DNA from: Pelagophyceae sp. CCMP2097 | Lineage: Eukaryota; Sar; Pelagophyceae | Assembly (NCBI GenBank): GCA_026770575.1 | Contig: MU657208.1 | Coordinates: 84,410 to 99,723, forward strand | DNA: 15,314 bases | Direction of reading: 5' to 3' | Part shown: positions 8,831 to 15,314 of the stretch, in pieces | Position numbering within the stretch: the first letter of the stretch is position 1 | Layout of the letters: each line of letters starts with the position of its first letter | The notes under the pieces: model-generated | The model's input: only the letters and a program-made list of their open reading frames with translations | The model's database searches: none | What the model was told of the DNA's origin: nothing | Position numbers and translations under genes: made by a program

Positions 8831-9702
8831 ATTATCAGCACAACAGCGCAAGTGCCCCAGCGTGCGAGACCCAGGGCCCGAGGCGGAAAGCCCTCCTCGA
8901 CCGAGGCGAGCGGCAGCGCTCCACTTGGCATGCGCCGCGAATCTCGGGGCAGCATCTCGGGGGCCCTCTAGGGATCCGTCTGGCGTCTCGAGCAAGGGTC
9001 GTACGACTATGGACGGCTTATGGCGACTTATCCACGGAGCTGGGTCGCGTCGCCCCTGCATCGCGGAGCCGCGGTCGGCCCCACTGCGGGTCCGCACGCG
9101 CTTGTTACGTGGACGTGGGGCTCTCGAACTCTGCAGCCGGGCGCGGCAGCGGGGATGGCTCGGTCAGTCTCGCACTGCGCCGATTCGGGCGACGCGCGCG
9201 GCGAACCCTGATTGCAGGGCCGCCGAGGGTCGCCGCGCTGGCGTCCGGGTTCAGGTCCGCGAAGCGCTTGCAGGCGCGGTCGGCGCGACCCGTCACAGAC
9301 TAGGATGCACTCTACAACGTGGAGACATACGGCCCAGCGGACGAGCCCACGGGCCGAGGCCGCCACGTCTTTCGTGGTCGGGGCCGGCCCTGACCCTTCC
9401 GCGTGATTCCGGGGAACAGTTGGAAGAACCCTCCTGGAACACAGGGCAAGACTTAGAGAACCGGCCGCAAGACATAGACGACGGGGTGTCCGCGTCATAT
9501 GACGCGCCCTTGCTCTCCCCCCAGCCGACGAGGAGCCGCTGCGTTGGCGGCGCGGCAACGGTGGGTTGTGGCTGCGCGGCTTGCAGCTGCGGCAGGTGTG
9601 GTGCACCCGCCGGTGGATCGCTCGGGGCTGGGCGGCGGCGGGACTGCTCGGCGTCCATTGCGGCCTCTGCCAGCTCGAGCTTTACCACGGCGAGTTGCGC
9701 CG
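8831..9702. other. Spacer without a firm gene
   Basis: The stretch between the ABCA start and the end of the PDZ-type gene is GC-rich and holds several overlapping open frames, as expected from base composition. The best coding-like piece is on the minus strand at about 9105-9305, where TGRADRACKRFADLNPDASA and about 10 further residues read like protein after a possible acceptor (CATCCTAG|TC at 9305). I cannot link it to a start, a family or a neighbouring exon, so I list no gene. Confidence 0.4.
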
Positions 9703-9864
9703 TTAAAGCGGCGCCGGGTCGTCACGCTCGAACACAAAAGTAATCGTCGCATCGCCGCGCTTCCGCGCCGCCGAGAGCAGCTGCGCCACGCGCCGCGGGT
9801 CCGCCAGGCCGCGCAGCTACGCCACGCAGCAGATGACGTCGCCCTGCTCGATGCCAGTCGCCGC

Positions 9865-9925
9865 CTAACCGCGCCTGCAGAGGGACGTCTGTCGAACGTG
9901 GGGGTCCATCGCACGAGGCGGCAAC
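9865..9925 (-). other. Possible 61-nt intron inside the PDZ domain
   Basis: A minus-strand GT at 9925 (weak donor TGC|GTTGCC) and a GCGGTTAG acceptor ending at 9865 would join RVVEAC to AATGIEQGDVI in phase 0, giving natural PDZ spacing. A better-looking GTGCGT donor at 9929 is in the wrong phase. A frameshift is the alternative. Confidence 0.35.
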
Positions 9926-10109
9926 GCACGCTTCGACGACTCGGAAGCGACCAGCCTTGGCAGTTAGCGAGACGCCGACTGCGTTGACTTGGAAATCCAC
10001 GGCCCCAAACCACTTCAAACGCCGCGCGTCCCCAACGGACAACGGCGCGTTGTGCTCCTCGACGATCGCGGCCTCGTCGCACGCCGTCGCAGGCGCCGGC
10101 GTTGGAACG

Positions 10110-10184
10110 GCCGGCGGCGCCACCGTCGGAGCGGCCGCCGGCGCCATCGTCGGAGCGGCCGCCGGTGGCGCTCTCTTCGGAGCG
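10110..10184. repeat. Tandem 24-27-nt repeat encoding an Ala/Pro linker
   Basis: Three adjoining units of 24, 24 and 27 nt run gccggcggcgccaccgtc ggagcg, gccgccggcgccatcgtc ggagcg and a diverged third. On the minus strand they encode the (AAPTxAPA)-like linker that precedes the PDZ domain. Confidence 0.7.
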
Positions 10185-10953
10185 GCCGACGCGTCGTCCT
10201 CTAAGCAGAAGACGGACCGATCGTCTACGCTCGAGGGTGCCCTGTCGCGGCTGCGAGCCGAGTCGCTGCGGGCCGCGCCGTCGCGGCTGCTGCGTGCCGA
10301 GTCGCCGCGAGCGAAGAAAACCTCGTCGCGGCTGCTGCGAGCCGAGCCGCCGCCAGCCGCGTCGTCACGCGTGTGGTCATTGGCGTCTCTCTTTGCGGCT
10401 TGCGCGCGACCGTGGGCGGCCTCCTCGCGGCTGGCGTGCGCTGCTTGAGCGCGGCCGGCGCGGTCCTCGTCGGCGGCGGCGCGCAGGTCTGTGAGCTGCG
10501 TCTCCAAGGCGTCCATGGCATTGTTCGAGAGCAGCAAAGCCTCGTCCACACTTTTGCTTTCAGCCTCAGTGCTTCACACTGCGCGCGCGCGCCCGCGAGG
10601 CGCTGCGCGTCGTCGGCGACGCGCCCGCCCGGCCGCAGCCGGCGAACCTCTGCGGACACGGCGGCGAACGCCACCGCCGCCGCAGCCGCCGCGGCTGCGC
10701 CGTCGCGCAAAAGCTTCGCCTGCCGCGCGTCGGCGAGTTTTCCGGCGGCGGCAAAGGCGGCCGCGGCCGTCGCGCGTTCGTCGTTGCGCTGCTTGACGAG
10801 GCGTTTTCGTCGCCGCTCCGCGAGCTGCAGCGCAGCCTCCGACTCTACGGCCGCGTCGCCGAAAGCCGTGATCTCGAGGCGCGTCGACGACGGGCCCAGT
10901 GACCGACTCAGGCCGTCGCCGTCGCACGCCACGCGCGCGCACAGCTGCGCCGT

Positions 10954-11046
10954 CTAAGCAGGGCTCGATGAAGGGACGTCGAACCACGGACGACAACACC
11001 ACGGACGGCAACACCTCCGACGACGCCGTTTCCTCCGTTGACGCAC
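10954..11046 (-). other. Intron of the coiled-coil/PDZ gene (93 nt)
   Basis: On the minus strand the donor is CACGCG|GTGCGT (11046) and the acceptor CCCTGCTTAG|ACG (10954), phase 0. The donor matches that of the ABCA intron. Splicing joins ETARCEATAAHA to TAQLCARVACDGDGLSR; unspliced, the frame ends at the TAG of the acceptor. Confidence 0.6.
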
Positions 11047-11453
11047 CGCGTGCGCCGCCGTCGCCTCGCAGCGCGCCGTCTCGAGGGCGCGCCGCAGCGC
11101 GGCGTTTTCGGCGTGAGGCGATTGCACTCGCGGCGGAGGAAGCTGAGGGACGCGGTTCGAAGTGCGTCGCGTCGCGGCAAGAAGGGCCCCTCGAGCAAGA
11201 CGCCGCAAGGCGCACTTGGCATCCGACTGCGCGCGGTCGTAGATCACCTTGGACGCGCTGCCCTGGCTCCAGGTGGGGCCGGGAGGGTTGCGCTGACGGG
11301 GAATTGGAGAGCCGTTTCACGAGAGCATCGATCCGTTCGACCTCCGTGGTGGACTTAAGGCCCCAATTTAGACTTGATAAGTTCCAAAAATCTGGCTTAT
11401 TGACAATTCCAAAACCAAACTTTTGGAAAGAGAGTAGTTTGAGATAAGTGGAA

Positions 11454-11592
11454 CTTTGGCGGCCAGTACATCAGCTCCCAGGGCATGTACATGGTCATGG
11501 GCGACGGATATGGAGAGCCTTAACCTCCTCTTTCCAACGCTCCAGTCTGTGACTATAAGCTGCCCGGAGAGCTGAGCTATAGGGTGCCAAAG
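11454..11592. repeat. Foldback palindrome, copy A
   Basis: The left arm starts ctttggcggccagtacatca and the right arm, read in reverse complement from 11592, starts ctttggcaccctatagctca. The arms share CAGCTC, GGGCA and the region around GTCA before a short centre near 11520-11535. It is the most diverged of the three copies. Confidence 0.7.
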
Positions 11593-11611
11593 TTTAAGAA
11601 CATGTCAACTT

Positions 11612-11725
11612 ATCTCAGCTCTCCGGGCGTGGGCATGGTCACGGCCGACGGATTCCGAGAGCCCTGCTTCCCTTCTTTGCAGCGCCGTCGCATTTGACCA
11701 TGGCAAAGCCCGGGGAGCTGAGATT
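11612..11725. repeat. Foldback palindrome, copy B
   Basis: The left arm atctcagctctccgggcg and the reverse complement of the right arm, aatctcagctccccgggc, match closely. Both continue to CATGGTCA and a GACGG block before a C/T-rich centre near 11661-11677. It shares unit sequence with copies A and C (catggtcacggccgacgg). Confidence 0.8.
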
Positions 11726-11901
11726 TAGTCGCACCTTTTTCGAGTACCCTCATCGGTTCTCGGCCCGTGGGCGGTCGCTATACGGACAATACTGGTTCGG
11801 GGCCAGCTGAGGGGCGACCCCCAACGTGTAGGAACGCTCAACGAGCAAAAGTAACAGCGCCGGGACGCAGAATCGCCCCAAAAAGGTCAAAAACAGTCAA
11901 A

Positions 11902-12042
11902 CTTTGGCCACCTAGATCTCAGCTCTCCGGGCATGAACATGGTCACGGCCGACGGATTTCGAAAGCCCTGCTTCCCCTCTTTCCAACGCCGCCGCCTGTG
12001 ACAATGTTCAAGCCGGGAGAGCTGAGACTCGCTGCTCCAAAG
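11902..12042. repeat. Foldback palindrome, copy C
   Basis: The arms are about 64 nt (11902-11965 and 11979-12042) around a 13-nt C/T-rich centre (11966-11978). Left: ctttggccacctagatctca. Right in reverse complement: ctttggagcagcgagtctca. Both go on with GCTCTCC(G/C)GGC, TGAACAT and GTCAC. It is the best preserved copy. Confidence 0.8.
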
Positions 12043-12349
12043 TAGTACTTTTTTCGCGCAACCCCTCCTGGCCGGGATCACCGTCCGCGACCTGCCCCAT
12101 GGCGACTTGATTCCATCCTCCTTTTTTTTTTAAGAACCCTAGGAATTCCTACAGGGTGAATGTGAGAGTAAGATAATGGATTTTATCCAAAGGCAAAGGC
12201 GGTCTCTGCCGCCGGTCGCTTATTTTTTTAAGAAGGCAAAAGGCGCTGGCGTGCCGACGTTATCTAAAAAAAGACGTTTCGCCCGCCGCGCGCGTGGTTG
12301 AGTGGTGGAAAACACAAAAAACAGGAAATGTCTCAAGAGGCGAAGGGCA

Positions 12350-12410
12350 AAAAAAAAACGGGGGATTCGAACCGGGACCAGAATGCTAGAAGCAGTTATA
12401 GCACCCCGTA
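12350..12410 (-). ncRNA. tRNA-like Pol III cassette (degenerate tRNA or SINE remnant)
   Basis: On the minus strand, 12410 to 12359 reads acggggtgctataactgctt... and ends ggttcgaatccccc gt. It contains a perfect B-box/T-loop word (GGTTCGAATCC) and is followed directly by ten T residues (the A-run at 12349-12358), a typical Pol III terminator. ACGGGG and CCCCGT can pair as an end stem and TGCTA/TAGCA as an inner hairpin; a CTAGCAT loop recalls Ala-AGC. At about 52 nt it lacks a proper D-arm and T-stem, so it is not a working standard tRNA gene. Confidence 0.4.
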
Positions 12411-12691
12411 TCTGCATGGGAGGCTGTTTCCTAAGAGCCTGAATATACGGATTTTTTGCGGTATAAGGATTGCGGTCTGCGGCCTTACGGACTTCCAACG
12501 GACTTAAATTACACCGCAAAACTTTTTTCCCTTAGCAACCTTTTTCTCTATCAAAAGAAGTTGACAAGAAAAAACAAGGAAAAACTTTAAAAGCATAAAG
12601 GCTTCATTAGACAGCTTCACTTTTTTCAAGCGGCTTTTAAAGCTACTTTTAAAGTTGCCAAAAGTCTGTATTTGCGTATAAAGCTGCTTTA

Positions 12692-12732
12692 AAAGCTCTA
12701 CTTTTCAAGCTGAGCTTTAAAAGTAGAGCTTT
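12692..12732. repeat. Perfect 14-bp hairpin
   Basis: aaagctctactttt (12692-12705) is followed after 13 nt by its exact reverse complement aaaagtagagcttt (12719-12732). It lies in the left part of the inner element and is built from the same AGCTACTTTT-type words as the element's ends. Confidence 0.8.
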
Positions 12733-12790
12733 AACAGTTACTTTTAAAGCGCGAAATTGCTTTCAAAGCGCGGGAAGAGTTCGTTGGATG

Positions 12791-13015
12791 AGCGTCGAGC
12801 GAACGTTAGATGAGCGTCAACCCGGCGCGGGCGCGCCGCGCGGGCGCGCCGCGCGGTGGGGGCGGGGCGCAGCCTCTGGCGGGCGGGGCGGCGCCGATGG
12901 TGCCCGCGCCTCCGTCGAGGCGCGGGCCGGTCGCGGGGCCGACGTGCCCCGTCCCGCGCGCCATCTCACCTGGGTGGCCGAAGGAAGGCGCCCTTGACGC
13001 CGCTTCGCGCTCATG
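12791..13015. other. GC-rich island inside the AT-rich element
   Basis: About 220 bp of very G/C-rich DNA lies abruptly between AT-rich arms. It starts with a direct repeat of gcgcgggcgcgcc (12836-12861) and its margins carry inverted ATGAGCG words (12787-12793 and 12810-12816 on plus; about 13009-13015 on minus). Several frames are open merely because of base composition; I see no domain. Confidence 0.55.
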
Positions 13016-13216
13016 TTGGAGCGACAAAAGATATGTTTGAAAAAGTAGCTTGAAAAGCTACTTGAAAAAAGTGAACTTGTCTAATTCCATCATCGAGTCT
13101 GAAGGATCTGAGCGCGCTGGGCGTATCGGCGTCAGAAGGAGATACGCATAGCACAATCGGCTTGGTTCTTGCTCGTTAGAGCGTTTTAGGCGACGTTATG
13201 CAAATGCGCCAGTCAA

Positions 13217-13252
13217 CTTGAAAAGTAGCTTGAAAAAAGTGAAGCTGTCTAT
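13217..13252. repeat. Extra copy of the inner element's right end
   Basis: The sequence aaaagtagcttgaaaaaagt then gaagctgtctat is the reverse complement of the left end at 12608-12640, with the outer 24 bases identical. It may be a solo end or the original right end of the inner element. Confidence 0.65.
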
Positions 13253-13364
13253 TGGTTATGGGCTACTTAATGTTGGTTTTGGGCCCTTGTTGATAGACGC
13301 GCTTTTCGAGCGCAGCAAGCCGAAATCGCTGAATAAATTTTAAGTCGCTCGTGTAAAAAGCCTT

Positions 13365-13404
13365 ACCGGACTTAGCTCCGGTTAACGGATCGATATCCGT
13401 TTTT
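13365..13404. repeat. Two adjacent small hairpins followed by a T-run
   Basis: accgga...tccggt (13365-13382, 6-bp stem) is followed by aacggat...atccgtt (13384-13401, 7-bp stem) and then a run of five T (13400-13404). They could be part of a small RNA end or a chance pairing; nothing else supports a gene. Confidence 0.35.
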
Positions 13405-14120
13405 GCTCTCAAACTCCGAACTAGGAGGCACCGCCCAGCCGCGTACCGACGCCCCCTGGGATCAGGAGTGTCGCGACAGACGCGCCACGGCGCCTATACC
13501 CCGGAACCGCGAGCCTCCTTTCCCCTGGAGGCGCGCGGGCTGTTTTCGGTGTGTCCGAAAATGGTCTCGCCTGAAGCGCTCTAACTTCGCGATGCGGTCA
13601 GCCTCATCCGATAAGAAGCCGGTTCCGCGGCCGGGACGTACCGCGCGTGCGCGCGCCGCCGCCAGACCTCGCCTGCCGGCTCGGGGAAGGCCGTCGGGCC
13701 GAGGCTCGGCAGCCCCACTTTTGTGCGTTCGTTTGGGCGAAACTTGGCTCGCTGCGCTCGATAATCGCGCCTCGGGAGGTTCATATCAAATCTTAAGTAC
13801 TGCACGCATGTTCCAAAGTCAAATTGCCAACATTTAAAACGACATTCCGTTAAACTTTGGGCGCGAGTATCTCAGCGCAGACCCCGCCCGCGGAGCTAAA
13901 GTTGACGGATCGTGAAAGCTCTCGTCGAGGCGCGTCGACTCCATCAAACAGTTTGTCTCAATTCGAGAATCGTGATTTTGAGAAGCGCGTCTATCAATGT
14001 TGACCGTGGCGGCGGCCATGGAGCCTCTTGGCGCTGCCGGCGGCTACGCGCGGTCGTGCGGGGCGTCGCGCGTCCGCGCGGACCCGGCGGCCATCCCGTA
14101 ATGCCTTCGACACGATTATA
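13405..14120. other. Gene-free stretch with no recognised content
   Basis: This is mixed-composition DNA with one open frame of about 140 codons on the plus strand (13403-13837). It has no ATG context worth trusting, no domain and no repeat pattern. I see nothing further in it. Confidence 0.4.
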
Positions 14121-14123
14121 CGA

Positions 14124-14149
14124 ATACCGCAAATGAAGTATTGCGGTAT
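14124..14149. repeat. 9-bp hairpin beside an ACCGCA cluster
   Basis: ataccgcaa (14124-14132) and ttgcggtat (14141-14149) are exact reverse complements around an 8-nt loop. Just downstream, gaccgca occurs three times in 14161-14182. Similar GCGGT words occur in the left copy of the 70-bp repeat at 12457-12482. Confidence 0.6.
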
Positions 14150-14223
14150 GTCCGCTGGGAGACCGCAAGACCGCAGACCGCAATCCTTAGTATAGAGCAA
14201 AAAAATCCGTATATTCAGGCTCT

Positions 14224-15150
14224 ACAATTGTAAGGTGAACAGCACAGGCTTGAGTCAACATATAAAGTCTCGAAAGCACAAAGAAGCACAAAGAAGGGCC
14301 CATGCGCTTGGCTTAATGCATCGTCGTCCAAGGCGCGCCGTGTGTGCGCCGTACATTGCACTTGTCTCGGGTATTCCCTGCCACAGGTCGATCCGAGCTG
14401 GTGGAGGGCCTCGCCACGGAGCGAGAGCATCAATCTGTCAAGCGCCTACCTGCATAGCACCAGTTTCAACGTGCCCATGCCTCCATCACCTAGGCCGCAG
14501 ACGACGACGCCCCGCCGTGTCCAGCGCCAACAAAGCGCCGCCGTCCGCCGTGGTGCATCGTCGGGTCTCTGCGCCACGCCGGCGTGGAACATCCCAAGTC
14601 TTGGAACATCCCAGGCCTTTGAAGCGGAAGGGCGTCCAAGTTCCAAAATCAAATAGGCGGTCGGCGGTGGCGTTGGCGCGCACACGCGGCGCTCCCGTGA
14701 CGTCGGGAGCGAGGGCACACGCCGCGCCATCCTTTGGAATCGCCCTGGTGCGAATGAGGCGACTGCATGGAACCGCGAGGCACGACCGCGAGGTGGGCAT
14801 TGCGTCTTGGATGACGGCGCCCGCGCCGCGCCTCTTGGCGTTTATGGGCCTGTTCGGCTGCGGGGATCGCCCGTGAGGAGCGGCGCGCGTCATCGGGCAT
14901 CTTCCTATGACCAGCATTGACCCAACAGTCGAGCAACCTCCCTGACCCCGCCCGCGAACCCTGTAAGCACGCGGGTCGGCCGACGCCCCGGCGCTTGCCT
15001 GGCGGTGTTGGACCATGCATAGTTCGGAACTAGAATCCCCAGTCGACGGCCACGTGCGAAAGAGCGTGAGTACGGTATGAATCATTTTGTTGGGGACCCT
15101 TCTCGGGCCCTTTTTTTTGGGACCCTTCTTGGGACCCCGGAGGTACCTGG
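14224..15150. other. Spacer without a supported gene
   Basis: Several open frames exist on both strands (for example 14235-14876 plus), but none shows a domain, splice-consistent continuation or codon pattern I would trust. Small tandem repeats are present: aacatcccaagtcttgg / aacatcccaggcctttg at 14588-14621 and three copies of a gggaccctt/gggccctt word at 15093-15136. Confidence 0.45.
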
Positions 15151-15157
15151 TGCTCAC

Positions 15158-15314
15158 CGTCGCAGCGACGACGACGGGGTTGCACGTCTCCACGACACAC
15201 CGCGGCGCTGACGGCGCGCAGATGATCGCGCTCCAGGCATCGCGCGGACTCGCAAGCGATTGCAAATTTGCGCGCTCAAGAACTTCACCGTCAGCGGCTC
15301 GTTCACGCTGAGAC
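15158..15314 (-). CDS. Possible partial exon at the window edge
   Basis: On the minus strand one frame is open from the window edge (15313) and encodes ADGEVLERANLQSLASPR followed by DAWSAIICAPSAPRCVVETC and NPVVVAAT. It reaches a good donor, ACG|GTGAGC at 15157. The later half has high GC at third positions and faintly resembles the start of a PAS domain, which is a weak impression. Against it, the outer 75 bp have a better third-position pattern on the plus strand, where after CTCCAG| (15236) the frame reads IARTRKRLQICALKNFTVSG. The two readings compete and neither can be completed here. Confidence 0.2.

Larger units (their letters stand above)
9703..11347 (-). pseudogene. Coiled-coil protein with C-terminal PDZ domain, frame-broken (probable pseudogene)
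   Basis: Read on the minus strand. Pieces in order: EVERIDALVKRLSNSPSAQ from 11347; KVIYDRAQSDAKCALRR (11247) and HAENAALRRALE; then, after a good intron (10954-11046), a helical Ala/Arg-rich coiled coil to ARAQCEALRLKAK (10553); then SVDEALLLSNNAMDALETQL in another frame; a Ser/Arg and Ala/Pro linker; and finally a PDZ-like domain. The PDZ shows AVDFQVNAVGVSLTAKAGRF, VVEA, then in a third frame GIEQGDVICCVA, a TAG (9817-9819), LRGLADPRRVAQLLSAARKR and ATITFVFERDD, with a TAA at 9703-9705. The GIEQGDVI and final strand are classic PDZ features, so the domain call is fair. One missing A in the A-run at 10552-10555 would fuse the two coiled-coil frames. The TAG plus several frame changes suggest decay; short introns or base-call errors could explain some of them. 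No ATG start was found. PDZ domains usually bind protein C-termini; the partner is unknown. Confidence 0.5.
12043..12790. other. AT-rich gene-free stretch
   Basis: No coding gene is visible. The stretch is rich in A- and T-runs and contains the tRNA-like cassette, the left copy of the 70-bp inverted repeat, the left arm of the inner element and the hairpin at 12692-12732. Confidence 0.6.
12606..13085. mobile_element. Inner MITE-like element, terminal ATTAGACA...TGTCTAAT
   Basis: The left end (12606-12630) and the reverse complement of the right end (13061-13085) match at 23 of 25 positions (attagaca, then ttcacttttttcaag). A further copy of the right end lies at 13217-13252 and matches the left end even better in its outer 24 bases, so the element may once have ended near 13251. 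The ends fit a TA target duplication. The core carries a 14-bp hairpin and a GC-rich block and no transposase. Confidence 0.65.
12434..14223. mobile_element. Candidate 1.8-kb element bounded by about 70-bp inverted repeats
   Basis: The left copy (12434-12503) begins agagcctgaatatacggatt. The reverse complement of 14150-14223 begins with the same 20 bases and continues with aaggattgcggtctgcgg and ends at GCGGAC, as the left copy does. The match is high, with a few indels. A TA dinucleotide lies at or beside each outer end (12432-12433; 14223-14224), so a TA target duplication is possible. No transposase frame is seen inside, and another inverted-repeat element is nested within it. Confidence 0.55.

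Noticed and set aside
8631..9743. Plus-strand open frame of about 370 codons over the ABCA 5' region and spacer
   Set aside because: It overlaps the ABCA first exon antisense and has no domain; its length is explained by base composition.
9817..9819. TAG reassigned to a sense codon in this genome
   Set aside because: One TAG in a gene that also shows frame changes is better explained by decay or error. The intact genes end in TGA and TAA and contain no internal TAG that would support reassignment.
11454..12042. CRISPR-like array
   Set aside because: Three units of over 110 bp with internal palindromy and unequal spacing in eukaryotic DNA do not form a CRISPR array.
12350..12410. Functional tRNA gene
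   Set aside because: Only about 52 nt, with no D-arm and a T-stem that does not pair; kept only as a tRNA-like unit.
13403..13837. Plus-strand open frame of 144 codons
   Set aside because: Arg/Pro/Ser-rich translation without domain or ATG support, in repeat-rich DNA.
14235..14876. Plus-strand open frame of about 213 codons
   Set aside because: It begins at a GTG, its composition drifts without domain or repeat structure, and minus-strand frames of similar quality overlap it.

Overview
The window looks like nuclear DNA of a GC-rich unicellular eukaryote. The genes have GT-AG introns of about 56-93 nt, most coding sequence is strongly GC-biased at third codon positions, and the proteins are of eukaryotic type: a full-length ABCA transporter, a CTFxP-repeat coiled-coil protein of the sort common in flagellated protists, and a PDZ protein. 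A photosynthetic stramenopile such as a pelagophyte would fit, but that placement is an inference and nothing in the sequence proves it. I see no prokaryotic operon, CRISPR array or phage gene.

Layout. (1) 1-351, +: the 3' end of an unrecognised gene. (2) 352-1700: AT-richer spacer with a possible mobile element (about 535-1104) bounded by imperfect inverted repeats rich in GTAATTAC. (3) 1712-3530, +: a three-exon gene for a protein of about 565 residues with repeated RLY...CTFxP modules and polyproline tails. (4) 3531-4229: the spacer between convergent genes, nearly filled by an element with clear 48-bp terminal inverted repeats (3591-4122). (5) 4230-8761, -: a complete two-exon ABCA transporter of about 1490 residues. 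It has a Gln in place of the H-loop His in its first nucleotide-binding domain and two extra hydrophobic helices at the C-terminus. (6) 8831-9702: spacer with no firm gene. (7) 9703-11347, -: a coiled-coil protein ending in a PDZ domain. It changes frame repeatedly and carries an in-frame TAG inside the PDZ domain, so it is probably a decaying gene, or one with several very short introns. (8) 11454-12042: three related, nearly perfect foldback palindromes of about 115-140 bp. (9) 12350-14223: AT-rich nested repeats. They include a tRNA-like Pol III cassette on the minus strand, a pair of about 70-bp inverted repeats 1.8 kb apart, and inside it a second inverted-repeat element holding a very GC-rich core. 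(10) 14224-15314: no firm gene, with coding-like sequence at the extreme right edge.

The ABCA transporter and the CTFxP protein are the two well-supported genes. They converge and there is no sign that they share a pathway. The most unusual material is the dense set of inverted-repeat DNA and the asymmetric ABCA transporter. I find no evidence for a new multi-gene system.
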